A DNA stretch of 15,018 nucleotides from Acidimicrobiaceae bacterium (lineage in GTDB: Bacteria; Actinomycetota; Acidimicrobiia; Acidimicrobiales; MedAcidi-G1), in the NCBI GenBank assembly GCA_002727895.1, contig PBUO01000122.1, positions 1 through 15,018 of the forward strand. Direction: 5' to 3'. How positions within the stretch are numbered: the stretch's first letter is position 1; each line of letters opens with the position of its first letter. The position numbers were made by a program, and so were the translations under genes. The notes beneath the pieces are model-generated. The model saw nothing but the letters and a program-made list of their open reading frames with translations, made no database searches and was not told the DNA's origin. Of this stretch, positions 6,051 through 14,712 are shown in pieces.

Positions 6051-7433
6051 TCAGGCGTCGAGCCGGGCCCGCTGAGCCTCGAGGCGTTCGGCGAACCGGG
6101 CCTTCTGGACGGCAACCGGCTCCGGGCCGGCTCCGCCCGGTGTGGTCCGCCGGCTGACCGGCACGCCGGGCGCCAGCAGAGCCGCGGCGTCGAGGCCCAG
6201 CCGGTCGTCGGCGGCCACTAGGTCGGCCAGGGCCCCCTCTCCGGCCAGAGCCGCCCGCACGAGGGCACCGACCACTGCGTGGGCCTCCCGGAACGGCATT
6301 CCCTCGGCCACCAGGAACTCGGCCAGGTCGGTGGCCGCGGAATACGGACTGTCGGCCACCTCGGCCATCCGGTCGACGTTCAGGACCAGCGTGGCCACCA
6401 TGCCGTCGAGGGCCAGCAGGGTGAGCCGCACCGTGTCACAGGCGTCGAACAGCGGCTCCTTGTCCTCCTGGAGGTCCTTGTCGTAGGCCAGCGGCAGGCC
6501 CTTCAGAGTGGTCAGCAGACCCGTCAGATGGCCGACCAGGCGTCCGGCCTTGCCCCGAGCCAACTCGGCGATGTCGGGGTTCTTCTTCTGGGGCAGCATC
6601 GAGGATCCGGTGGAGAAGGCGTCGTCGAGGCTCACGAACCCGAACTCGTCGGTCGACCACAGGATCAGTTCCTCGCCGACCCGCGACAGGTGGACGCCGA
6701 GCAGCGCCAAGGCGAACAACGCCTCGGCCACGAAGTCCCGGTCCGACACGGCGTCCAGCGAGTTCTCGAACCGGGCAGCGAAGCCCAGGTCGGCCGCCGT
6801 CCCGTCGGGGTCCAGGGGCAGCGACGAGCCGGCCAGGGCCCCAGCGCCCAGCGGCGACACGTCGGTCCGCTCGCGGGCGGCCAGGAGCCGGTCCACGTCG
6901 CGAGCTAAGGCCCAGCCGTGGGCCAGCAGGTGGTGCGCCAGCAACACCGGCTGGGCCTGCTGGAGGTGCGTGTAGCCGGGCAGGTAAGCGTCGCCGGCCC
7001 GCTCGGCCACGTCGGCCAGCGTGGCCTGGAACCGGGTCACCAGGTCGGCCAGCTCGGCCAACTCCCGCTTGGTCCACAGGCGCAGGTCGGTGGCCACCTG
7101 GTCATTGCGACTCCGACCAGTGTGCAGCCGGGCCCCTGCGTCCCCGGCCAGCTCGGTGACCCGCCGCTCCACGGCCGTGTGAACGTCCTCGTCGGCCTCG
7201 GCGAAGGCGAAGGTGCCATCGGCCAACTCGGTCTCGGTGGCGTCGAGGGCGGCCAGCACCGCCTCGGCGTCGGCGTCGGACATCAGGCCGACCCGGGCCA
7301 GCATCCGCACGTGGGCCCGCGAGCCGGCCACGTCCTCCCGGAACATCCGTCGATCGAAGGGCAGGCTGTCGTTCAGGGCCTGCAGGGCCTCGCTGGGGCC
7401 GCCCTCGAACCGTCCGTGCCACAGGGTCGCCAT
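6051..7433 (-). CDS. argH: Argininosuccinate lyase
   Basis: Splits argininosuccinate into arginine and fumarate, the last step of arginine synthesis. The 460-residue length is typical. The fumarase/aspartase superfamily signature GSSMLPQKKNPD is at 276-287 and carries the flexible catalytic serine loop. Other conserved blocks are LHTGRSRNDQVATD (103-116) and GYTHLQQAQP (153-162) with the catalytic Thr-His pair. The N-terminus LWHGRFEGG is the usual opening and fixes the ATG at 7431-7433. A strong GGAGG lies 8 bases upstream inside the end of argG, and the gap between the two genes is only 4 bases. The C-terminus is slightly extended relative to short homologues but ordinary. Confidence 0.98.
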   Translation of the reverse strand: MATLWHGRFEGGPSEALQALNDSLPFDRRMFREDVAGSRAHVRMLARVGLMSDADAEAVLAALDATETELADGTFAFAEADEDVHTAVERRVTELAGDAGARLHTGRSRNDQVATDLRLWTKRELAELADLVTRFQATLADVAERAGDAYLPGYTHLQQAQPVLLAHHLLAHGWALARDVDRLLAARERTDVSPLGAGALAGSSLPLDPDGTAADLGFAARFENSLDAVSDRDFVAEALFALALLGVHLSRVGEELILWSTDEFGFVSLDDAFSTGSSMLPQKKNPDIAELARGKAGRLVGHLTGLLTTLKGLPLAYDKDLQEDKEPLFDACDTVRLTLLALDGMVATLVLNVDRMAEVADSPYSAATDLAEFLVAEGMPFREAHAVVGALVRAALAGEGALADLVAADDRLGLDAAALLAPGVPVSRRTTPGGAGPEPVAVQKARFAERLEAQRARLDA

Positions 7434-7437
7434 CGGG

Positions 7438-8658
<1,221 letters not shown>

Positions 8659-8675
8659 GTCCGTTCCGTTCCTGC

Positions 8676-9182
8676 TTACGTCTCGTTCTCGTTCTCTGGG
8701 CTGCTCGGAGATCCCGTGCCTAAGAGGCCGGCCAGGTCCCGGACCCGATCGGCCAACTCGGCACCGCTGACCTCCTCGGCGGCCACCACCATCAGGGTGT
8801 CGTCGCCGGCCACCGTGCCGATCGAGCCCTCCAAGCCCGTCCGGTCCAGCGCCGAGGCCACCACGTGGGCCGAACCAGGTGGGGTCCGCAGCACTACGAG
8901 GTTGCACGACGAAGCCACGTCCACCACCCACTCAGCCAGGACCCGCCGCAGTTGGTCGGTGGGCACGTTCCGGTCAGCCGGATGTTCCGGGATGGCGTAC
9001 ACGCTTTCGCCGCCCGGAACCCGGACCTTGACCGCCCCTAGGTCGTCGAGGTCGCGCGACACCGTGGCCTGGGTCGAGGAGATGCCCTCGTCGGCCAGGA
9101 GCCCCACCAGTTGTTCCTGGCTGGCCACCACATGGTCGGCGAGCAGCCGGGTGATCCGGTGCTGTCGCTGGTGCTTGCTCAT
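8676..9182 (-). CDS. argR: Arginine repressor ArgR
   Basis: A transcription factor that, with arginine bound, represses arginine biosynthesis genes. It has 168 residues, near the usual 150-170. The N-terminal winged-helix DNA-binding domain includes the recognition segment SSTQATVSRDLDDLG (35-49). The C-terminal hexamerisation and arginine-binding domain has GTVAGDDT (122-129), with the acidic pair that contacts arginine. The last 14 residues (SPSSPENENET region) form a polar tail of no known function. The ATG overlaps the argF stop by four bases (ATGA) and has a purine-rich GGGAGAGG upstream. Because it lies in the middle of the operon it probably controls, ArgR should be autoregulated through the site upstream of argC. 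Confidence 0.97.
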   Translation of the reverse strand: MSKHQRQHRITRLLADHVVASQEQLVGLLADEGISSTQATVSRDLDDLGAVKVRVPGGESVYAIPEHPADRNVPTDQLRRVLAEWVVDVASSCNLVVLRTPPGSAHVVASALDRTGLEGSIGTVAGDDTLMVVAAEEVSGAELADRVRDLAGLLGTGSPSSPENENET

Positions 9183-10132
9183 GGCGCCTCTCCCCCTTCC
9201 GGGAAGCCTTCTCCAAGGAGCCAGGCGAGCAGACCCCGGGCGGCGTGCATCCGGTTGGCGGCCTGAGGCCAGACCCGGCTGGCCGGGCCGTCCACCACGC
9301 CGTCCGTGACCTCCTCGCCCCGGTGGGCAGGCAGACAGTGCAGGAACACGGCCTGCGGGCCGGCGGCCGCCATCAGGGCCTCGTCGACCCGGAAGGCCTC
9401 GAAGTCGACGAGCCGTCGGGCCGACTCCTCCTCCTGACCCATGGACGTCCACACGTCGGTGTAGACGGCATCGACGCCGGCCACCGCCTCGGCGGCCAAG
9501 TCGGTCTCGGTGATCGACACGCCGGCCGCAGCCAGGCGGTCCCGGTCGGCATCGGGCAGCCGGTAGCCGTTGGGCCCGGCGAACCGGACCTCGGCGCCCA
9601 GCATCCCGGCGGCCAGGGCCAGGGACCGGAAGACGTTGTTGCCGTCTCCCACGTAGGCCATGGACCGACCGGCCAGGCCCTCGGAAGCGGTGGTCGGCCA
9701 CTCGGCGGCGTCGGGCCCGGAGAACTCCTGGAGCAGGGTGAGGACGTCGGCCAGCGCCTGAAGGGGGTGGGCGGCGTCGGAGAGCATGTTGACCCCCGGG
9801 ACGAGGTCCTCGGCGGCCATCCGCTCCACGGTGGCGTGGGCGAACGTCCGGGCCCCGACGCAGGCGTGGTACGAGGCCAGCGTCCGGGTCACGTCTTCCA
9901 CGGACTCCCGGGCATCGAGGCCCACCTCGGCGGCCTGGATGTAGACAGGGTGGCCGCCCAGCTGGAAGACCGCCATTTCCATGGAGTTGCGGGTCCGGGT
10001 AGAGGGCTTCTCGAAGACCAGCGCCATGCCCTTCCCCTCGAGGACCCGTGGCGGCGCCGGGTCGGCGGCCAGGTGCAGGACCCGCCAAAGTTCGTCGGTG
10101 GTGAGGTCGTCGACCTCTAGCAGGTGCCGCAT
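9179..10132 (-). CDS. argF: Ornithine carbamoyltransferase
   Basis: Transfers carbamoyl from carbamoyl phosphate to ornithine to make citrulline. The 317-residue product has the carbamoyl phosphate motif STRTR at 44-48, HPLQ at 122-125, the ornithine loop DVWTSMGQE (226-234) and HCLPAHRGEEV (265-275). The SMG loop and HCLP identify it as an ornithine rather than aspartate transferase. The residues after STRTR are NSMEMA instead of the more usual VSFE, a variant I believe occurs in actinobacterial homologues. The start is an ATG (10130-10132) sharing one base with the argD stop (TGATG). It has the best Shine-Dalgarno in the operon, AAGGAGGA at 10141-10148, eight bases upstream. Confidence 0.97.
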   Translation of the reverse strand: MRHLLEVDDLTTDELWRVLHLAADPAPPRVLEGKGMALVFEKPSTRTRNSMEMAVFQLGGHPVYIQAAEVGLDARESVEDVTRTLASYHACVGARTFAHATVERMAAEDLVPGVNMLSDAAHPLQALADVLTLLQEFSGPDAAEWPTTASEGLAGRSMAYVGDGNNVFRSLALAAGMLGAEVRFAGPNGYRLPDADRDRLAAAGVSITETDLAAEAVAGVDAVYTDVWTSMGQEEESARRLVDFEAFRVDEALMAAAGPQAVFLHCLPAHRGEEVTDGVVDGPASRVWPQAANRMHAARGLLAWLLGEGFPEGGEAP

Positions 10133-11394
10133 CAGGCTGCTCCTCCTTGCTCCTGGCCGCCGGCGGCCAGGACACTCGAGAGGATGGACACGCCCTCGGC
10201 CAGCTCGCCGGACGACACGGTCAGTGGCGGGGCCAGCCGCAGGGCGGTGGGCGTCACGCCGTTGACCACCAGGCCGGCGTCCAGGCAGGCCCGGGCCAAC
10301 TCGGGGCCGGTCCGGCCACCGAGGACGTCGAGGTCCAGTTCGGCGGCGAGCAGCAGTCCCAGGCCCCGCACCGAAGTGACGCCATCGAGCGCTTCCAGCA
10401 GGCCCGTCAGTTCGTCTCCCCGCTCGGTGGCCAGGTTCGGGGCGTCGAGTTCCTCAAGGACCCGGAGGACCTCGCGGGCCGCCGAGGCGGCCAGGGGCTG
10501 GCCGGCGAAGGTGGACCCGTGGTCGCCGGGCCCGAAGGCCGACGCCACCTCGGCGGTGGCCCACACGGCGCCGATGGGCACGCCGTTGCCCAGCCCCTTG
10601 GCCATGGTGACCACGTCGGGCCGGATGCCGGCGTGGTGGAAGCCGAACCAGGCCCCGGTCCGACCCAGGCCGGTCTGGACCTCGTCCATGATGAGCACCA
10701 GGCCCCGTTCGTCGCAGATCCGCCGCACGCCCTGCAGGTAGGCCACGTCGGCCGGGTTCACCCCGCCCTCGCCCTGCAGCGGCTCTAGCAGGACGGCCCC
10801 CACCTCGGGGTCCAACGCATGCTCGAGGGCGTCGAGGTCGTTCCAGGCGGCGTGCCGGAAGCCCTCGGGCAATGGCTGGAAGGGCTCGTGTTTCTCCGGT
10901 TGGCCGGTGGCGGCCAGAGTGGCCATGGTCCGGCCGTGGAACGACCGGAAGGCAGCCACCACCCCGTGCCGACCCCGACCGTGGTACTTCCGGGCCATCT
11001 TGATGGCGGCCTCGTTGGCTTCGGCGCCCGAGTTCTGGAACAACACCCGACCCGTTTCGGTGTCGCCCCCACCGCCGGCACCCGATCGGACGAGCCGGTC
11101 GAGGCGCTCGGCCACCTCCAGTTGTGGTTCGGTCACGAACAGGTTGGAGACGTGGAGCAGGGTCCCGGCCTGGTCGGCCAGCGCGGCGGCCACCCGCGGG
11201 TGGGCGTGGCCGAGGCCGGTGACGGCTAGGCCGCACAGGAAGTCGAGGTACCGTCGGCCGTCCTCGTCGAACAGCTCGGTCCCCGAGCCCCGGACGAAGG
11301 TGACCGGTGGGGTGCCGTAGTTGCCGACCATGATCCGGTCCCACCGTTCCCGGCCGCTCCCGGTGCCCGTCGTGGCGACGGAGGTGCTACTCAT
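10132..11394 (-). CDS. argD: Acetylornithine aminotransferase
   Basis: A pyridoxal-phosphate enzyme that converts N-acetylglutamate semialdehyde and glutamate to N-acetylornithine and 2-oxoglutarate. It is 420 residues, class III aminotransferase fold. NSGAEANEAA (121-130) binds the cofactor phosphate, DEVQTGLGRTG has Asp237 for the pyridine nitrogen, and MAKGLGNGVPIGA carries the cofactor lysine, Lys266. SFHGRTMATLAATGQ is the conserved substrate-side segment. About 15 Ser/Thr/Gly-rich residues precede the family core. The ATG (11392-11394) overlaps the argB stop as ATGA and has GGGGAGG seven bases upstream. Its position between argB and argF supports an arginine role rather than succinylornithine or GABA transamination. 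Confidence 0.97.
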   Translation of the reverse strand: MSSTSVATTGTGSGRERWDRIMVGNYGTPPVTFVRGSGTELFDEDGRRYLDFLCGLAVTGLGHAHPRVAAALADQAGTLLHVSNLFVTEPQLEVAERLDRLVRSGAGGGGDTETGRVLFQNSGAEANEAAIKMARKYHGRGRHGVVAAFRSFHGRTMATLAATGQPEKHEPFQPLPEGFRHAAWNDLDALEHALDPEVGAVLLEPLQGEGGVNPADVAYLQGVRRICDERGLVLIMDEVQTGLGRTGAWFGFHHAGIRPDVVTMAKGLGNGVPIGAVWATAEVASAFGPGDHGSTFAGQPLAASAAREVLRVLEELDAPNLATERGDELTGLLEALDGVTSVRGLGLLLAAELDLDVLGGRTGPELARACLDAGLVVNGVTPTALRLAPPLTVSSGELAEGVSILSSVLAAGGQEQGGAA

Positions 11395-12359
11395 GGCGCG
11401 ACCTCCCCGGGGGCAGTCCCGTCGGGGCCCTCGACGCCCCGGCCGTCGGCGGCCACACCGCCATCGGGCAAGACCATGGTGCCGATGCCCACGTCGGTGA
11501 ACAGTTCCAGCAGGACCACGTGGGGGATCCGGCCGTCGACCATGTGGGCCGAGCCCACGCCGGCCTCCACGGCGTCCACGCAGGCCCGTACCTTGGGGAT
11601 CATCCCGCCGCTGATCGTGCCATCGGCGAAGAGGGCGTCGAGCCCCGACAGGTCGATGCGGGAGATCCTGGTCGACGGATCGTCCACGTCGGCCAGCAGG
11701 CCCTCTACGTCGGTGAGGTAGAGGATCCGCTCGGCGCCCAGGGCGCCGGCCACCGCGGCAGCCACCGTGTCGGCGTTGATGTTGTAGGCCTGTCCGGACA
11801 GGTCGACGCCGATGGTCGACACCACGGGGATCAGGTCCTCGGCCAGGAGCCGTTCGATGATGGCCGGGTTGACCGATTCCACGTCGCCCACGAACCCCAA
11901 TTCGGGGTTGCGGGCCGAGGCGCGGATCAGCCCGGCGTCCTCGCCTGACAGGCCCACGGCCAGGGGCCCGTGCCGGTTGATGCCCGACACGATGTCCCGG
12001 TTGACCTTGCCCACGAGGACCATCCGGGCCACATCGAGGGTCTCGGCATCGGTGACCCGCAGGCCGTCCCGGAACTCCGACTCGATGCCGAGCCGGTCCA
12101 TGAGGGCCCCGATCTGGGGCCCGCCGCCGTGCACCACGACGGGTCGGATGCCCACCGAGTGCATGAGGACCACGTCCTCGGCGAACCGGGCGGCCAGCTC
12201 GTCGTCGACCATAGCGTTACCGCCGAACTTGACGACGATGATCGAGCCAGCGAACCGCTGGATGTAGGGCAGGGTCTCGACCAGCACGGCGGCCCGCCGC
12301 TCGGGCGAGAAGTAGACGGTCTCGGCGCCGGAGGCGCCCGGGGTCGGGTCGGTGCTCAT
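11391..12359 (-). CDS. argB: Acetylglutamate kinase
   Basis: Phosphorylates N-acetylglutamate, the usual control point of the pathway. The 322-residue protein has VVKFGGNAM (42-50, catalytic Lys44), VVHGGGPQIG (75-84), the substrate loop GLRVTD, and NINADTVAAAVAGAL toward the ATP site. Residues about 13-38 form the N-terminal helix that, in hexameric kinases, confers inhibition by arginine, so feedback inhibition is expected. The C-terminus runs about 25 residues beyond the core as a Gly/Asp/Pro-rich tail that looks disordered. I chose the ATG at 12357-12359, which overlaps the argJ stop as ATGA. A longer in-frame start 19 codons upstream would lie inside argJ and adds no family sequence. Confidence 0.97.
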   Translation of the reverse strand: MSTDPTPGASGAETVYFSPERRAAVLVETLPYIQRFAGSIIVVKFGGNAMVDDELAARFAEDVVLMHSVGIRPVVVHGGGPQIGALMDRLGIESEFRDGLRVTDAETLDVARMVLVGKVNRDIVSGINRHGPLAVGLSGEDAGLIRASARNPELGFVGDVESVNPAIIERLLAEDLIPVVSTIGVDLSGQAYNINADTVAAAVAGALGAERILYLTDVEGLLADVDDPSTRISRIDLSGLDALFADGTISGGMIPKVRACVDAVEAGVGSAHMVDGRIPHVVLLELFTDVGIGTMVLPDGGVAADGRGVEGPDGTAPGEVAP

Positions 12360-13534
12360 GATGTCCGCATGTTCTCGTCGATATACGCGTGGCTGAGGTC
12401 GGTGGTGACGATCCACGCCGAGCCGTCGCCCTGACCGAGGTCGACGTCCAGGTCCAGTCGCCGGCCGGCCATATGGATAGCCAAGGCCTCCTCATCTACC
12501 GGCTGGGTGATGCCGTCGGAGTAGACGACCTGGCCGCCGTAGGAGATGGTGATGGTCTCGGGGTCGAACGCGATGCCGGCCGCCCCCATCTCGGCGGCGA
12601 TCCTGCCCCAGTAGGGGTCGGCGCCGTACCAGGAGCACTTGACCAGTTGGCAGTTGGCCGTATCGCGGGCCCCTTTGGCCGCCTCGGCATCGCTGGCCGC
12701 ACCGGTGACGGTCAGGAAGACGGTCTTGGTGGAGCCCTCGGCGTCGTCGGCCATCTGGACGGCCAGGTCCCGGCAGGCGTCGGCCAACGCGCCGCCCAGG
12801 GTCACCTCGTCGACCGGGCCGGCGCTGCCCGAGGCCAGCAGGAGCACCGTGTCGTTGGTGGACTCAGCACCGTCGACGGTCAGGCAGTTGAACGACACCC
12901 CCACCGCGTCCCGCAGCAGCCGGGTGGCCACCTCGGCGTCGACGGCGGCGTCAGTCGTCAGCACCGCCAGCATGGTGGCCATGTTTGGCTCCAGCATGGC
13001 CGCCCCCTTGGCCACGCCGCCCACGGTGAAGGTGCCGCCGTCGAGGGCGTCACCGGTGGCCACCGTCGACTTGGGAACCGTGTCGGTGGTCATCATGGCC
13101 CGGGCCGCTGCGGGCCCGCCGTCGTCGGCCAGTTCGTCGCCCAGTGGGCCGATGGCCGGGGCGATGAGTTCCATGGGCAGCGGAAAGCCGATCCAACCCG
13201 TGGAGCAGACCAGCACCTCGTCGGGGGTGCAGCCCACGGCCTCGGCGGTGAGCCGGCACATCTCCTCGGCGTCGGCCCGTCCGGTCGCACCGGTGGCCGC
13301 GTTGGCGTTACCGCTGTTGAGGACCACCGCAGCGGCCCGGCCGCCGGTGGCCGCCAGGTGGTCCCGACAGGCCAGGACAGGCGGGGCGGTCATGAGGTTG
13401 GAGGTGAAGACGCCGGCCGCGGTGACCGGGGCGCCGTCCGCGGTGGCCACCATGGCCAGGTCGGGGGCCCCGGAGGCCTTGATCCCACAGGTCGTCCCGG
13501 CGGCTACGAAGCCCGGGACCGAGGTGACGCTCAC
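12356..13534 (-). CDS. argJ: Glutamate N-acetyltransferase / amino-acid acetyltransferase (ArgJ)
   Basis: Moves acetyl from N-acetylornithine to glutamate, recycling the acetyl group. Some ArgJ proteins also use acetyl-CoA to start the pathway, but sequence alone does not show which type this is. The precursor is 392 residues. It should cut itself before Thr187 in KGAAMLEPNMATML (177-190), leaving that threonine as the N-terminal nucleophile of the beta chain. NSGNANAATG (73-82) and CSTGWIG (110-116) are conserved, the latter being the oxyanion-hole loop, usually STGVIG, with Trp for Val. The C-terminus DLSHAYIDENMRTS is the family's usual ending. I chose GTG (13532-13534), which overlaps the argC stop as GTGA. 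Confidence 0.96.
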   Translation of the reverse strand: MSVTSVPGFVAAGTTCGIKASGAPDLAMVATADGAPVTAAGVFTSNLMTAPPVLACRDHLAATGGRAAAVVLNSGNANAATGATGRADAEEMCRLTAEAVGCTPDEVLVCSTGWIGFPLPMELIAPAIGPLGDELADDGGPAAARAMMTTDTVPKSTVATGDALDGGTFTVGGVAKGAAMLEPNMATMLAVLTTDAAVDAEVATRLLRDAVGVSFNCLTVDGAESTNDTVLLLASGSAGPVDEVTLGGALADACRDLAVQMADDAEGSTKTVFLTVTGAASDAEAAKGARDTANCQLVKCSWYGADPYWGRIAAEMGAAGIAFDPETITISYGGQVVYSDGITQPVDEEALAIHMAGRRLDLDVDLGQGDGSAWIVTTDLSHAYIDENMRTS

Positions 13535-14610
13535 GGGTACACCCCCACCGTGGACAGGCCGGTGGCCTCGTCGAGGCCGAGCAGTGCGTTGGCGCACTGG
13601 ACGGCCTGGCCCGAGGCGCCCTTCACGAGGTTGTCGACGGCCGACAGCACGACCAGTAGGCCGGTCCGGGGGTCGACGCGGGCGCTGAGGTGGGCGGCGT
13701 TGGAGCCGTAGGTGGACTTGGTGGACGGCGAACGGTCGGAGACGACGACGAACGGTTCGTCGGCGTAGGCCTCGGCCAGGGCGGCCAGGGCGCCGGCGGT
13801 GTCGAGGGCGTCGTCGGTGGGCCGGGCGTAGCAGGTGGCCAGGATGCCCCGGTTCATGGGCGCAAGGTGTGGGGTGAACAGGACCGACACGTCGCCGGCG
13901 GCGGACAGGGCCGAGCCGTCCACGGCGGTCCCCAGCACCTGTTCCATCTCCGGGGTGTGCCGGTGGCCGAGGCCATCACCGGGACTACCGGCCAGGCCGT
14001 AGGCCGTGAAGTCCTCGTCGACGGTGCAGAAGGTGGTGTTGGGCTTGGGGGGCCGCCCGGCGCCCGACACGCCGCTGGCCGCGTCGACCACGAGGCCGGC
14101 CGGTTCGACCAGGCCGGCCCGCAGGAACGGGGCCAGCGCTAGGGAGGCGGCCGTCGGGTAGCAACCGGGCGAGGCGACCAGCCGGGCGCCGGCTAGGCCG
14201 GGCCGGAAAAGTTCGGGGAGACCGTAGGCCGCCTCGGCCAGGAGGTCGGGTGCGGCGTGCGGCTCGCCGTACCAGGTCGGGTACAGGCCCTCGTCCCGGA
14301 GCCGGAAGTCGGCGGCTAGGTCCACCACGTGGCCTACCCGGTTCAAGAGGTCGGGTACCAGGGTCTGGGAGGCGCCGTGCGGAAGGCCGAGGAAGGCCAC
14401 ATCGCACCCGTCAGCCGCAGCCGGGTCTGTCGGTGCGTACGACAGGTTCGGGTAGTAGGCGGCCAGGCTCGGATAGAGATCTGCTACAGCCGCACCAACC
14501 TGGGTCTCACCGGTGGCCACGACCACACTGAAGTCGGGATGATTGGCACACAGCCGGAGCAGTTCGGCTCCAGTAAAGCCAGAGGCCCCGATGACGGCGA
14601 TCTTCATCAT
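13531..14610 (-). CDS. argC: N-acetyl-gamma-glutamyl-phosphate reductase
   Basis: Reduces N-acetylglutamyl phosphate to the semialdehyde with NADPH. Counting from the ATG at 14608-14610, the protein is 359 residues. The dinucleotide-binding motif GASGFTG is at 8-14, ASPGCYPTAASLAL carries the catalytic Cys150, and GHRHTPEMEQ (215-224) supplies the catalytic histidine. Two adjacent ATG codons (14610 and 14607) and a TTG two codons earlier are possible starts. A perfect TATAAT ends six bases before the first ATG, so the transcript should begin at or next to it, which favours that ATG and a leaderless mRNA. GGAG directly abuts this ATG, too close to act as a normal Shine-Dalgarno. It is the first gene of the operon. 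Confidence 0.97.
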   Translation of the reverse strand: MMKIAVIGASGFTGAELLRLCANHPDFSVVVATGETQVGAAVADLYPSLAAYYPNLSYAPTDPAAADGCDVAFLGLPHGASQTLVPDLLNRVGHVVDLAADFRLRDEGLYPTWYGEPHAAPDLLAEAAYGLPELFRPGLAGARLVASPGCYPTAASLALAPFLRAGLVEPAGLVVDAASGVSGAGRPPKPNTTFCTVDEDFTAYGLAGSPGDGLGHRHTPEMEQVLGTAVDGSALSAAGDVSVLFTPHLAPMNRGILATCYARPTDDALDTAGALAALAEAYADEPFVVVSDRSPSTKSTYGSNAAHLSARVDPRTGLLVVLSAVDNLVKGASGQAVQCANALLGLDEATGLSTVGVYP

Positions 14611-14616
14611 CTCCAA

Positions 14617-14645
14617 ATTATACGGTTAGTCGCATACTCATGCAA
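14617..14645 (-). promoter_or_regulatory. Promoter of the arginine operon
   Basis: On the minus strand TTGCAT (14640-14645) is followed by a 17-base spacer and a consensus TATAAT (14617-14622). The predicted transcription start is 6-7 bases downstream, at or next to the argC ATG at 14610. The 96-base gap is 47% G+C by my count, far below the flanking genes, as expected of a promoter region. This is the clearest promoter in the window. Confidence 0.75.
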
Positions 14646-14646
14646 C
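14629..14646 (-). promoter_or_regulatory. Candidate ArgR operator (ARG box)
   Basis: The minus strand reads GTTGCATGAGTATGCGAC, an 18-base imperfect palindrome with 6 of 9 positions matching between half-sites. ArgR sites are 18-base imperfect palindromes, and TTGCAT/ATGCAA-like halves resemble those of high-G+C bacteria. It covers the whole -35 hexamer and part of the spacer, so bound ArgR would block RNA polymerase. A more degenerate related sequence may lie just upstream (about 14650-14667), but I could not support it as a second box. Confidence 0.6.
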
Positions 14647-14712
14647 ATGCCTACGCAGATTTCGCATCCCTAGAGTTCATCGGCAATTTTTCCGTTACCC
14701 GAGTGAGCGTCT

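Noticed and set aside
8676..10175. A continuous open frame of 499 codons on the minus strand spanning argR and most of argF
   Set aside because: Only the last 168 codons match a protein family (ArgR). The upstream part is the out-of-frame shadow of argF, whose own frame carries all the OTCase motifs. High G+C makes long spurious frames common.
14650..14667. Possible second ARG box upstream of the main one
   Set aside because: Half-sites match poorly when aligned with the main site at the usual spacing; not distinguishable from chance by eye.
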